Assembly: GCA_031213475.1 (NCBI GenBank)
Contig: JARUPZ010000004.1
Coordinates: 1,661,501 to 1,725,500 of the forward strand
Length of the DNA: 64,000 bases
Reading direction: 5' to 3'
From: Nereocystis luetkeana
Taxonomy: Eukaryota; Sar; Phaeophyceae; Laminariales; Laminariaceae
Position 1 is the stretch's first letter; each line of letters starts with the position of its first letter. The position numbers and the translations under genes were made by a program. Positions 20,640-31,600 of this stretch are shown one piece after another. The notes beneath the pieces are model-generated. The model worked only from the letters and a program-made list of their open reading frames with translations. It was not told the origin of the DNA and made no database searches.

Positions 20640-22150
20640 GCCCAACCCAGGGAACACGCCCTTTATTATGCAGATTGTACGACGCCTGCTCGGCAGCACG
20701 AGCATAGATCCTACAGACCAGAAATCTGTGTGCCCTCGGAAAGATGTAGATCATGAAGCGGGAGTCGACGGTCTTGTCTGACTTGTGCAAACAATGTGTC
20801 AGGATACGGCAGGTTTGGGCACTGTCAGGCACAACTCGAGGAGCTCCCACCCTAAATCTAGAATAATACCTGATATGGCGTTACCGTTGTCCGTCAAAGG
20901 TCGCCTTTAGGAGCTCTCTCACTAAAATTGGCTCATTATGTCTACTACAACAGGAGATCGCCGTCCGTCAAAGGTCCAAACTGCTGTCTCCCGGCATCTA
21001 GATCTTGTCTTCTACCTTCGCTGGTAGAGGAGAACATCGCCTCCGATCTCCAACGCCGGCTAACCTGATGCTATACACGTCGACCACAGCCATTGACGCT
21101 AACGCGAGTGTGCAGAATGGCAGGGAAGAGGGGGGGGGGCGAAAGGGGGACGAGGGGGAATGGGGGGGGGGGAGGCGGTCTGCCCAACACACTGAAGCCT
21201 GGTTATGGCCGTCATCGTCATGATGCACTCCCTTCTTTGGGACCCAAGTAACTAGCATGGTGCCACCTGGGCAACTTTGCGTGTCTGTATGCTCCAGTGC
21301 CTGCCTTTCGTATTTTCTTTCCCCCCCCGCCCGTGATTATCGCTTTTTTGTCCCGTCTTTTTTTTAATTTTTCTTTCATTCACGTTTGTACCTCTTTGTG
21401 TCTTTGTTACTACTATGGTCCGTTTTGCCTTTTTTTTGCGTTTTGCTATCTGCTTCTGTTTTTGTTTTGTTTTGTTTTTTTGCTTCGCTTCATCTTCTTC
21501 TTTAGGTTTTTGTCTGCTATTAATAGTCTCCTTTTAGCTTCCCTGATATCCGCAGTGGTGGAGTGCGTAAGCTTGTTCTTTGTTTTTGCCTCTGTTTTTC
21601 TTGAGGTATTTGTTCCACTCCAGAGTTATTGGAGCCTGTCCTGCGACCACGGACTGCATTGTATTGTGAGTAACTAGTTAATGTGAGAACAACAAACAAA
21701 CGTCGGACCGGTCACGATCTCCGGTAGTTCATCTAGATCTTAACGTGTCGTTATGAGATGTTGTGCAGGATCTGTATACTGTATACTGTAGTGCATATCC
21801 AGTCTAGGACACATGTCCTAGCTAATGCAGATTCTCTGTCTCCTGCATGGCGACACGAGTTGGATCAAGCAGGCCAGAAATCTATCTGTCCTTGAGGATC
21901 TAGATCACAAAGTGGGGATGATCTATCTATCTGATCTATCTGATGTGAATAATACTCGACCGTTTGGGTCACCACGCGACGGTTCCTTTTCCCGCGATTA
22001 CTTCTCAGGGGGATGTCACACCCGGCAATACATTTCCCGGGCTGGGTGCAGCAAACAGTAAACCGAGTTGTGGATACAGCTGACCCAGTTCCGACACAAT
22101 GTTGGAATCACCCAACCCGGCTTGAAACTTTGAACCTGCCGTAACCCGAG
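20640..22150. other. Gene-free stretch
   Basis: Contains isolated GAGCTC-type fragments of the R3 family, a G-rich run near 21130-21170, a T-rich tract at 21310-21520 and CTATCTATCTGATCTATCT at 21921. No gene seen. Confidence 0.4.
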
Positions 22151-22152
22151 CT

Positions 22153-22177
22153 CTAACCCTAACCCTACCCTAACCCT
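22153..22177 (-). repeat. Interstitial telomeric repeat (CCCTAA)n
   Basis: Four CCCTAA-type units with one variant. Plant-type TTTAGGG units are absent, so the telomere unit is probably TTAGGG. Confidence 0.8.
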
Positions 22178-22584
22178 GATAGCCTGAGACAGTTCTAGGA
22201 ATGGTGCTGTAGCGGAGAGTTTTATGTACTGTCAGACATTTAGTGGAAGCTGGGCAATATTCCAATAGGCAACCATCACTGTACCCCCCCCACAAGCGCG
22301 AAGCACACCGGGCTCGAGCAGCACAGGGAGACGAAGCCAAACCCTTAGTAGTGTCCCCCTTCGCGGCAGTCATTCCGATTCCGGGCCGCTCCGGTATCAT
22401 CCCCAGTATTCCCATCTCTTCCAAACATGCTCCCCGCACGTTCGACCACCCCGTTGTTACTGGTCAAAGCGTTGAGCGGTACCGTTGTGCTTGTACAGCA
22501 GTGCGAGTTTCTGCTAACCCTAGATTCGCGCCGCACGACATAGGTTCAACACCTCGGACAAAATTTCGATTCCCGCTTGATCTG

Positions 22585-22765
22585 ATGATCTGCATCGTTC
22601 AAGACAGGCATCTCTCAAATCTGTACCAGGTATGATCTAGCTCACATTGCCGGATAGGAGCCAGCCACGTAGTAGGACCTGTTCCCTGTGGGTTAGTTTT
22701 TTTTAATCATTCAGATCCTGCACAGCGCACATCAGAACGGTAGGTGGGGATCTACCCATAGACGT
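22585..22765. repeat. Dispersed repeat R6, copy 2
   Basis: Contains ATTGCCGGATAGGAGCC, AGATCCTGCACAGC and GAACGGTAGG in the family order. It is followed immediately by an R3 MITE. Confidence 0.6.
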
Positions 22766-23032
22766 GTTCTACGATAGAGGTTGCACATTCCCACTGAATG
22801 AAATGTTCTGTGAGTGATGGGTCTTCTCCTTAATCCTAACTCGTCGCATCGCCAAACCTTTTTTGGAAAGAACGTTGTTTTTTTAGATACTTAGGGCCGT
22901 GGGATTATTCATCGGGACGCCATTTGATCTTTCTTTGCTGAAGTCAGTTTTGGGGTGACTTACAAATAGTATGGAGCTCCTCAAGTAAGTGAGGAGCATC
23001 AGAAAGTTTACGGTGAACCTCTGTCATAGAAC
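22766..23032 (+). repeat. R3 MITE, copy 2
   Basis: Ends GTTCTACGATAGAGG and CCTCTGTCATAGAAC are inverted. It shares GGGATTATTCATCGGGA and TATGGAGCTCCTCAAGT with other copies. There is no ORF of note. Confidence 0.85.
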
Positions 23033-23344
23033 GCCTCTTTATACTGTGGATCGCGATCTGGCCGACGTGCCGAGTGTTCAGCTTGTACAGTATATACTGC
23101 GAAATGTAGGTCGCCTCCCAGTAGTAGTATACTTGAGTAGTACTACGGAATGATTTGTATCGAGCAAGGGGGTGCGGCTCTCTACCATCCTTTGCGTTCA
23201 GTTTAAAACATTTCTTATTGAGACGTAAAGGGGGGGGGGCGGTGTCTCTGCCGAGGGGGATCGGAGCTGAAACAGTCAACGCCAGTTGTCGAAAACAAAT
23301 TCTTCGGCCGCCCTCGTGTTGTACCCTACCAGAGGACGTGAGGG

Positions 23345-23370
23345 CTAGGGTTAGGGTTAGGGTTAGGGTA
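23345..23370 (+). repeat. Interstitial telomeric repeat (TTAGGG)n and adjoining (AT)n
   Basis: Four perfect GGGTTA units are followed by a TATATATA tract at 23380-23406. Confidence 0.85.
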
Positions 23371-23579
23371 CATGTACTATATATATATATATACCACATA
23401 TATATATGAACAATGACACGAGCTCTGTACACCACATCACCGCAACCTATTATTATTATTGGAGAAAATGACTGACAGACACAGCAGCAGTGAACGCTGG
23501 GTATGCAACGAAGCTTCGGCAGAGAGAAGTTCACGACATACTCGACATTGTGATTGAGGGTCACTCCTGCGTACGATAT

Positions 23580-25446
23580 TAATCATGTAATTGTTGTAAC
23601 CCTAACTTTTTTCAGAAGAATACCGAGACGGTCCTAACCTTTCCGTCCAAATAATTCGGAAAAAAGGATGTACTTACAGTACTGTACTTTGCATGTTGTG
23701 CCCACTTGCGATTCGTAATCTCAAGGCGGGTTCGACGGATCGATTTCCTTCGACGGATTAACTACCAGGTCAGATACAAGATAAGACAATCATTATGGCT
23801 GCTCTGGAGTTTGGGAGTGAAATAAAAAATAGGGGGGGTGGGGCGGCAGAAAAGAAGGCACAACTTCCTGGCTTGAATCGACAAACCAGCGACTACCTCA
23901 CGTCTGCTCGTGCTCGTCACAGGACCTCGTGCTTGCTCGTGCCTGACGTGGGGGTTCTGACCTGCGCTCGATGCCTTGCTTGCAAGGACTGCGTTCGAGG
24001 CCTTCCCTTCCAAACCAAACTTGCTCTATCCCAGTTCCCGATACGGACATGCCACATTCTCTCTACCAATAAACCCTGCTTTGTCCGTTACTTCGTTTGC
24101 GGAGGCCGCTACTACGTCTACGGACAAAACTATCCGCTGCTCTGGAGTTTGGGAGTTTCAAGTTCCTGTTCTCAGATAAATTAAAAGTCATCGTCAAGTC
24201 AACCCTACCTCGGAGCCACACTTCGTTGTCCACGCTGATACCACTCGTAAATATATCGTTGCATCATACACCTGGTACCTGATATATTGCAACATATATA
24301 CTATAATAATAGTAGAACTATATATTATTAACAGTATCGTACCGAGTTTTGTACGCCAACTTGCAGAGGATGTCGCCTACAAGCTCCAGGTTAGGGATCG
24401 CCAGGAAGTGAAGAGGAGCCTGGCGGGGACGTGATAGACTTACACGGATGGCTTCGGGATAGAGTTTCGACGTGAGTAGGCGGGAAATAAACCTCCAGAG
24501 GGAAACTTGACGATAGAAAACGACGGTCACCGCGTCGTTGGTGGATGAAACGAATTAGTACCCGCGTTACAATGCAAGAAGTCGTACGGAAGGGACGCAG
24601 GCAGCATGATCCTCCTGCCCGTCCCGCGGAGCGCGTTCACGCTGCTCGTAGACAGTTAATAACGCCGAAGTTGTTTCAGTGGGGTTTCGGCGCAATCTCG
24701 GGGTCCACAAGGGGACAAGAGTAGAAGGTAGAGCAGAGGGGCATGTGGCACGCAATGAGAAGGGAGAAGCATAGACAGCTAAGCTAGCGAAGCAGGTATC
24801 GGTTACGCAGGAAGCGGATACAGGAGGGAGTGTGAGACTTGGTGCATATAGGTTTCCGGTGTTTGTTTGTTTCCCCTTTGGTTTTGTTAGTCTTCATTCG
24901 GGGGATGCTTATGAGTGATCGACCTGAAAGCTACTGGTATTATAGTCGAAACAGGGTATTATGTATGTGGGCTCAACAGGCTACTTTAGGTCCAACGTTG
25001 AAGCTCATGCTGCACATTGCCAAGCGGCGAACGCAACAATTACACGAAACTTTGTCGTTACACCTGTACGGTATATCGTGCACTATATGACACCATACAC
25101 TTACCGTACGCGTATATACGAGAGGCGCCCCTGCGGAGCCTCACAGTTTTTTTCATGTCTCGCATTTATTTCTGTGCTGGTCGTTCGAAGCTAAGGTATA
25201 TATAGCAGATCATTCAATAATGCCTTCGTGGCTTTTCTGCTTTCTTTGTGGACATGATTTTCAGCGATCGGCGTTCATGCTGCACATTGCCACATACATG
25301 GCAAACACAATAACAATAACAACAGTGACCACAGAAGATATGTATGTACCGGTTCGAGTAATCCCCCGTCGTTAGAGGCACAGCACCGATGCTGTAGTAT
25401 ATGTATCCTATCTACTCTTTCTCAGGTTCCCAACGTCGTAAGGACC
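23580..25446. other. Gene-free stretch with a short duplicated block
   Basis: GCTGCTCTGGAGTTTGGGAGT occurs in near-identical form at 23796 and 24136. No splice-supported coding segment was found. Confidence 0.4.
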
Positions 25447-25704
25447 GTTCTACGATAGAGAGAGGTAGCACATTTCGGCTATTTTTTTTCTGAATGATGG
25501 GGCTCCATACTATTATTAGCCCGAAAGCGTCGCAATGCCAATATTGTTTCGAAAAATAAATGACGTTTTTATATACTTGGGCCATGGGATTATTCATCGG
25601 GATGCAATTTGATTGTTTGCTGGAGTCAGTTTTCGGGTGAGGTATGGAGCTCCTCAAGTGAGGAACATCAAAAAAAAATTCAGGGTGAACCACTATCGTA
25701 GAAC
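25447..25704 (+). repeat. R3 MITE, copy 3
   Basis: Ends GTTCTACGATAGAG and CACTATCGTAGAAC are inverted. It contains GGGATTATTCATCGGGATGC and GGTATGGAGCTCCTCAAGTG. Confidence 0.9.
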
Positions 25705-26160
25705 TCCTCTAAGGTGCTCTTCTTCCATCATACCAGGTATGCCTCACCCGGCCCATGCAACGCCAGAGGTAAAGGTAACGCTCTATTATTAGTAAAATAA
25801 CACCGAATTTTGTCCGACGCCCCTCGCTCCAGAGAGACCCCAACAACCGATCGTGAGAACAATCCCGACACATACATACTCCCATGGGCTATCGATAGGT
25901 ATCTAACAAATACAGACATTGCTGATATATACCTGGTAACAAGCATCGGATGCATATGCGACGTTAGTTAGGGGTACCACTTTAAGTTCCCGAGGCTCTT
26001 CACTCGAGGAGCTCCACAGAATATGTACACAGCAGCACATACATACATGCTCCAATAAAAATCGAGAATTCGAGCGAAAATTGCACGCTTGACCGGAACA
26101 ACAACCGCATGGCCAAGGCGTACCTCGAATAATGTGGTGAAGCGTGGTTCCTCAGTCCCC

Positions 26161-26256
26161 TTAGCCCTTTCAGAACTGTGGCCTCGTTTTTAGATCAAAA
26201 TACCTCCAAGTTGACTTGTTCGTCTCTGAAACGGGACTGCAGTACTAATAATAAGG
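26161..26256. repeat. Degenerate R1 MITE
   Basis: TTAGCCCTTTCAGAACTGTG on the left and GAAACGGGACTGCAGTACTA on the right preserve the R1 layout with many substitutions. Confidence 0.6.
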
Positions 26257-26596
26257 GCCTTTCTTATCGGAGAGTTTTTTCCCCCCAAATCTTCATTTTG
26301 TTTTTTCGCGCAATTTTTCAATCTTCCATATTTTCCTGATTTTTCCCCCCCCCCAACGTGTGAAATCCAACGACCTCGTTTTTTTACTTGTGGAGAATTT
26401 CACGACTAGTGACGGAAAAGCCTCCGCACATTGATACAAAATATCTTCAACTATTTCCAAACTTTGGAAATTATGGCAAAACAAACGCTCTCCGATAAAA
26501 ATGAGCCTAAAAGGGTCAAGGGGCCCTGCCCTGTCTCAGTCAGGACAAAAATGGCCCAAGGGTGTACAAAATGCCAAAGAGACACATAAACTGCAT

Positions 26597-26656
26597 CGAG
26601 TGCAACAAGGCATAAGCACTACTACTCGAGTGCAACAAGGCATACGCACTACTACC
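26597..26656 (+). repeat. Tandem duplication, 30 bp x 2
   Basis: CGAGTGCAACAAGGCATA(A/C) is repeated with two differences between units. Confidence 0.9.
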
Positions 26657-28559
26657 GTGAGCGCGCGGAACCGGCGAAAAATATATAATGGGCAATTTGA
26701 GCCTTAAGGAGCTCCACCCGTGAGAAAAGTTGGTCAACGGTGTAGTCTGATGCCCTCCTAAACTGTAGCACGGGTCATCCGAAAACACACTTTGACGAAC
26801 ACTCTTGCGAGCGCAACCCGTTCGACGAACAATATAACCTATATATATGGGCTACTCGTAGGTACTCATTTAGGTATACATGGGACGATTTACTTCTTTC
26901 TCCAGAAAAAAACAAAAAGACACGGGTTGTAAGTGCGCCAGGCACATTGTTGTGTGAGGCATCGCATCGAAAGCTTGAGCTTCGATGTATCGAAACATCG
27001 AACTTTCGATGTATCGTACATATAGATCGAACGGGGGCTGCCCTCCGTCCCCTCGCACCCCCGTGTCTTTAAGATTGGCATATTTATATATCATACTGAA
27101 ACGAAAGCTTTCATGTATCAGCTTCTTCATTTATTTTGAATGAATAACGCCCTGCACATTGTCAGAAGAAGGCAAATAAATAATATTAAAAAAATCAAAT
27201 ATCATATCGAAATCGCGTCCCTCACGCACTTGTTTTTTTTTTTTTCAATCGGTGTGGTATTGATTTAGATCTTCCGTTTAAAATTCAACAAGAATCATGT
27301 ATCTGGTCGTTTCTCAGCCACTGTGGTTAAAGCGTCCAGTCCGTCGGAATCATTTCGAGTTAGACGTAAAAACAAAGCAACCGCCCCTACCGCCATGGAA
27401 ATACGCTTGTTTGTAAGGACCAGGCTCCCTACGATACGCGGCGCATCAGTCAATAATCCCCTGTTCTGGCTGAGGTTCGCGGCTTTTTATGAAGCCCACA
27501 TTGAGCATGCTATTATTAGGTTGTCAGCGGCCACTGGTATTGTATACTGGAGAGGTTTAGGGTAGCGTCCCTTGCTGAGTACAAACTTATTGGTTGTGAT
27601 TTTTCTTAGAATGAAAACATAATGCTATAGCCCGAGACTCTCTACTCCAGGAAATCCTATACCTGGTATATTTTAGCCGCTAGTTGCATACTTGTACTCC
27701 GGTTACTTACAAACTGATAGGAATTGGGGGTCCTACGCTCTCCGATGGCGTGATTACTATGTCGGTTGGGGTTAGAGCCTATCGGACGTCGCCACTGGCA
27801 ATTACTTTCAGCGTACAGCGTAAACCACTGTGCTAGCAGTCAGCGCTAACTTATACGCTGTTGATGCCATGTTATGTGTCATAATCCCTTTCGTCTATTA
27901 TTTGCAGACCACGAACCGAAATCCCTACCGCTCCTTTTGACGGAAGAAGAACACCCCTTTGACCCTAGAGCTACCTCGGGCGAGGGGGGGTGGGTAATCG
28001 AAAGACTCAAAACGGGACAGCCGAACAAGATATTGACCAAAACGTATCACATAATATATATACAGTTTCCATATTATATCTGAGATCCAAGACGTTTGGT
28101 TCAACGCAAAACTATATACCAGATATGCATTGATGCTATATATACTCGTCTATGGGCTAGACAGTATAAGTAATCCCACCGTCTCTCATATGAATACCAG
28201 TTCATTCCTTCTTCGCTCTTTCCAATCAGAAGTAATAAAATATGGTGACGCCATAATTGCGTCGCGAGGTCACGAGCTCGACCTTCAGTTGTCCCCCCCA
28301 AAACATGTTTCTCCCAACGCACCTCTGTCTTCATTCGGTTGCGTTGACACATTCATTGACAACACATACGAGCACGGCTTTGTAGAACTCGGTGTCACAC
28401 GTGTTTTGAGTGGTTCTGCAATTGAGATCGTCGGGGCCGACCAACGGAGCACATAATATATATATCCTATGGCTTATTTGCCCCGTTCAACCACAGCATC
28501 TGTGGTATGGGGAACCCATGCCGGGTGTCGTTAACACATGCTGTTCGTATCATAGCTTC

Positions 28560-28662
28560 ACCCTCTCTCTCGCTCGCACACACTAACGCAAACACTCCCA
28601 CCACCCCCTCCCGCAATAAAACAACACCGCGCGGAGGCATACACCGTGGACTGCGGACCAAG
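28560..28662 (+). promoter_or_regulatory. CT/CA-rich 5' leader of the vWA gene
   Basis: Pyrimidine and CA-rich sequence (CCCTCTCTCTCGCTCGC, later CCCACCACCCCCTCCCGC) precedes the ATG at 28663. This looks like a 5' UTR or core-promoter region. No TATA box is evident at a fixed distance. Confidence 0.35.
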
Positions 28663-31600
28663 ATGCTCTTCAAATCTTCCCTGATCGGCGTGCTGAGTGC
28701 GCTTGCTGCGACGCACGTGACGAGCCAGTCGTGCGTTCAGCTCAACGACACAACCCTCTTGACGTTTCCCGTCGAAGACTCTTTCCTAACCTTCACGCTG
28801 GAAGGGCTTACCACAGTAGCAGAAAACACGGTGGGTGCTGTTCAACTGCCCATTTCCAGTACGAGGAGCTTCGCCTCGGTCGCTGCCTGATCACAGGATA
28901 GGTGAAGCACCTCTCTGGAAGGAACGACACTCCTGTAATTATGTCTACCGTAGTAGTAGGAGCCTCGTCTCGGTCGCTGCTTGACCACAGTGTAAGTGGA
29001 GGCCTCCTCCGAAAAGGAACGTCGAATGCCTGCAGGTCCAGCGGGAGCTTCGTGTCCGTCGCTGCTTGACTGTAGCGTATGCACACTGCAGTGGGCACAC
29101 CCCCCACGAGAAGACAACGCGGACGAGATCACCGCGCGAACCCTAACCCTAATCATGATTCTTACCCTTGCACAAATATTCAACCGCGTGCCCCGCCCTC
29201 GGTGCTAGGTTAGCCTTGCCATCATAGTCGACGGATCGGGCAGCATCAACGAAGACGAATTCTTGCAGGAGCAGAACTTCACCCAGGAAATCGTAGCCTC
29301 TTTCGCCGCGTCAAACCTGTTCGCCAACGGGGGAAACGCCTCTTACGTGCAGTTCGCGAGCAGACTTGTCTCGTTCGGTACCTTCAGCTCCCAAGAAGCC
29401 TTCGACGAGTTTGTTGAGAATGATGCCCAGGCCAGGGGGGGCACCAACTCTGCAAGCGGGATCGACCAGGGAACCGTGCTCCTCGGCGTCAGCGACCCAA
29501 CCGCGGCGTTTATGATCGTCATCACCGACGGCGGGAGCAACGCCGGAGACGATCCGGTCACCTCTGCCGATGTCGCCCGGGCGCAGGGCATAACAGTGCT
29601 CGCTGTCGGAGTAGGTGAGTTTTCTCTCGCGGCGACTTTGAAAGCTATGCTATAATAGCTGGCTCGTGAGCCGGTCGCCGTTGATTGGTGGGCAATATAG
29701 TTTACGTGCTGCGCGCGTTTGTCTAGTCCTATGGGCTCGCTTTCCCTGCGGCCTTGAATGCTGCTGTAACCCCTGCTCGCGGCCGGCCGATGTCGCACGC
29801 TGGGAAGCGTAGCTTATGTACGCGTTAGTTTAGTTATGCTGTGGGGATAGACGGGTGTTCTCTTGTGGCGACCTTGAGTACTAGCTACATGAGCTTGTGG
29901 CCGGTCGCCATCGCACGGTGGAAACTCATAGCATACATGCCATGTGCGCGTTAGGTTTCGTCTGTCGCGCATCAAGATTGCCGACAGAGATGTGCACCGT
30001 GAGGTGATCTATCACACAACTCTCTGGGGATCCCAGACACGACGAGAATAAGAAGGGCCAGTTCGGTTCTTATCCGCCGTTTCTTGGAATCGCGAAGTAT
30101 TACACAATGCGCACGAGTAGTCTGTTTTTGCTGCTTCCGTGTCGCGCAAGTCCTTGAAGTTTAATTCGGAAGATGGATAGAGCCCCGCAGGTGTGGCAGG
30201 GTCGTGTGGCATCTTGCCGTCGCAGTCGCCAGGTACTTCCAATATTGCCCCTGTCTATACGACGAGCATATACTGTACATTATAATCAAGTCAAGCCCCC
30301 GAAGGGCGGATGTAATAATCGATTTATGAAATATATTCCGGGTATCTGCAACCGCCCAAGCCTCGGTCGAACTCTTAATGCACAGTAGCACTTATCATAT
30401 GCTCGGTGTGTGAAGGCGCAAACACGTCGAGTTGATCCCGGAATAATTATAATAAAAAACGCAAGAGTTATCAGGTATGAAATGCCAGGCACCAAGTACC
30501 GATGCCCGGAAAGCGCATTCCACATCCACCCCCCGTGAACGACCCGTAGCAGTGGTGTCTTTTACGTACAGAGGCCGAGTAGATAATTAATGAAAATATT
30601 AACGGTATATGCAAACGTATGATATCCAACTACTTTACGGGAATGCTCAAATGGCTCTCATGTGTCCGTCCAGAGTGCCACGAAGAGAGAGAGGGTCTCG
30701 TGCTTGGTATTTTTTTCATCTGTGCACCATGTTGTATTAAAAAAAACTTTTTCAAGAAGATCAGTTCGACGTACTATTAATACTGTTGTAGTACACGATC
30801 ACGACAATCAGCTCACTTCCGTCAATCGGTTTAGGTGTTCCTTTCGGTTTGGACAGGCCTGCGAGACCAGCCAGATTTTTCGTAATAAGACGAAGTATCG
30901 GAGTATCGTCTGTGACAAAATATTACATCAGGCTAATACGCAGGCGCGCGGGGCTATTGGAGCGTAAGGCGGAACACCCTCCTACTTTGTTGAGATTACC
31001 ACATGGGCGGTGATGGTGTGTCACCATGAAAACTCACCCGCTTACAATGTACCCTCCTTCCGGCAGTTAGTTTGTGAAAATACTGCTCTAGCTCGCGGTG
31101 CCTTTGTGGGGTGACACGCACGAGTTCTACTTTTACCTTGCCAGATAACAGGTGGATATATGTTACGAGTAGCAGACGTATGCGAGAACACTCTACAGTG
31201 ATTATTTTATTGCGAATCTCTCGAAGCCATTTTATTCCCCCTGTACTGTGTCTCTAGTGAACGCGCGATGGTTAGATTTTGCGCGCTATCATTCCGGCTC
31301 GGTGCCGCAAAGGATATCAGCACAACACTACAGCTGATTATACCCCATCAATGGATTCGATGGACCAACCAGACGCCACTGGCCGACTTATTTCTCTCGT
31401 TTGCCTGCACTGTTCTTCGGTTTCGCTACGTAAGCGTAGGTACATTGTTCGTGTCGAGGAGGCATAAATAATGTGTTCCTTTTTTGGTGAAAATTGTGCC
31501 GTCAATCTTGATGGTATCTTGTGATGTCCACGACGTGTTGGTAGCAGGGGGGGGGGTATCACACCCAATCTGATGGCCGCGATACGATAAAGTGCTGGCA

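Larger units (their letters stand above)
25740..28130. other. Gene-free stretch upstream of the vWA gene
   Basis: Holds an R1 remnant, a 30-bp tandem duplication, three TACCTGGTA-type motifs and simple AT-rich sequence. I see no coding exon. Confidence 0.4.

Noticed and set aside
22944..23564. 206-codon minus-strand frame
   Set aside because: It covers an R3 MITE end, telomeric repeats and an AT tract. Repeats explain the open frame.
28130..28456. 108-codon plus-strand frame upstream of the vWA gene
   Set aside because: No family, no splice context and no continuity with the vWA signal peptide exon.
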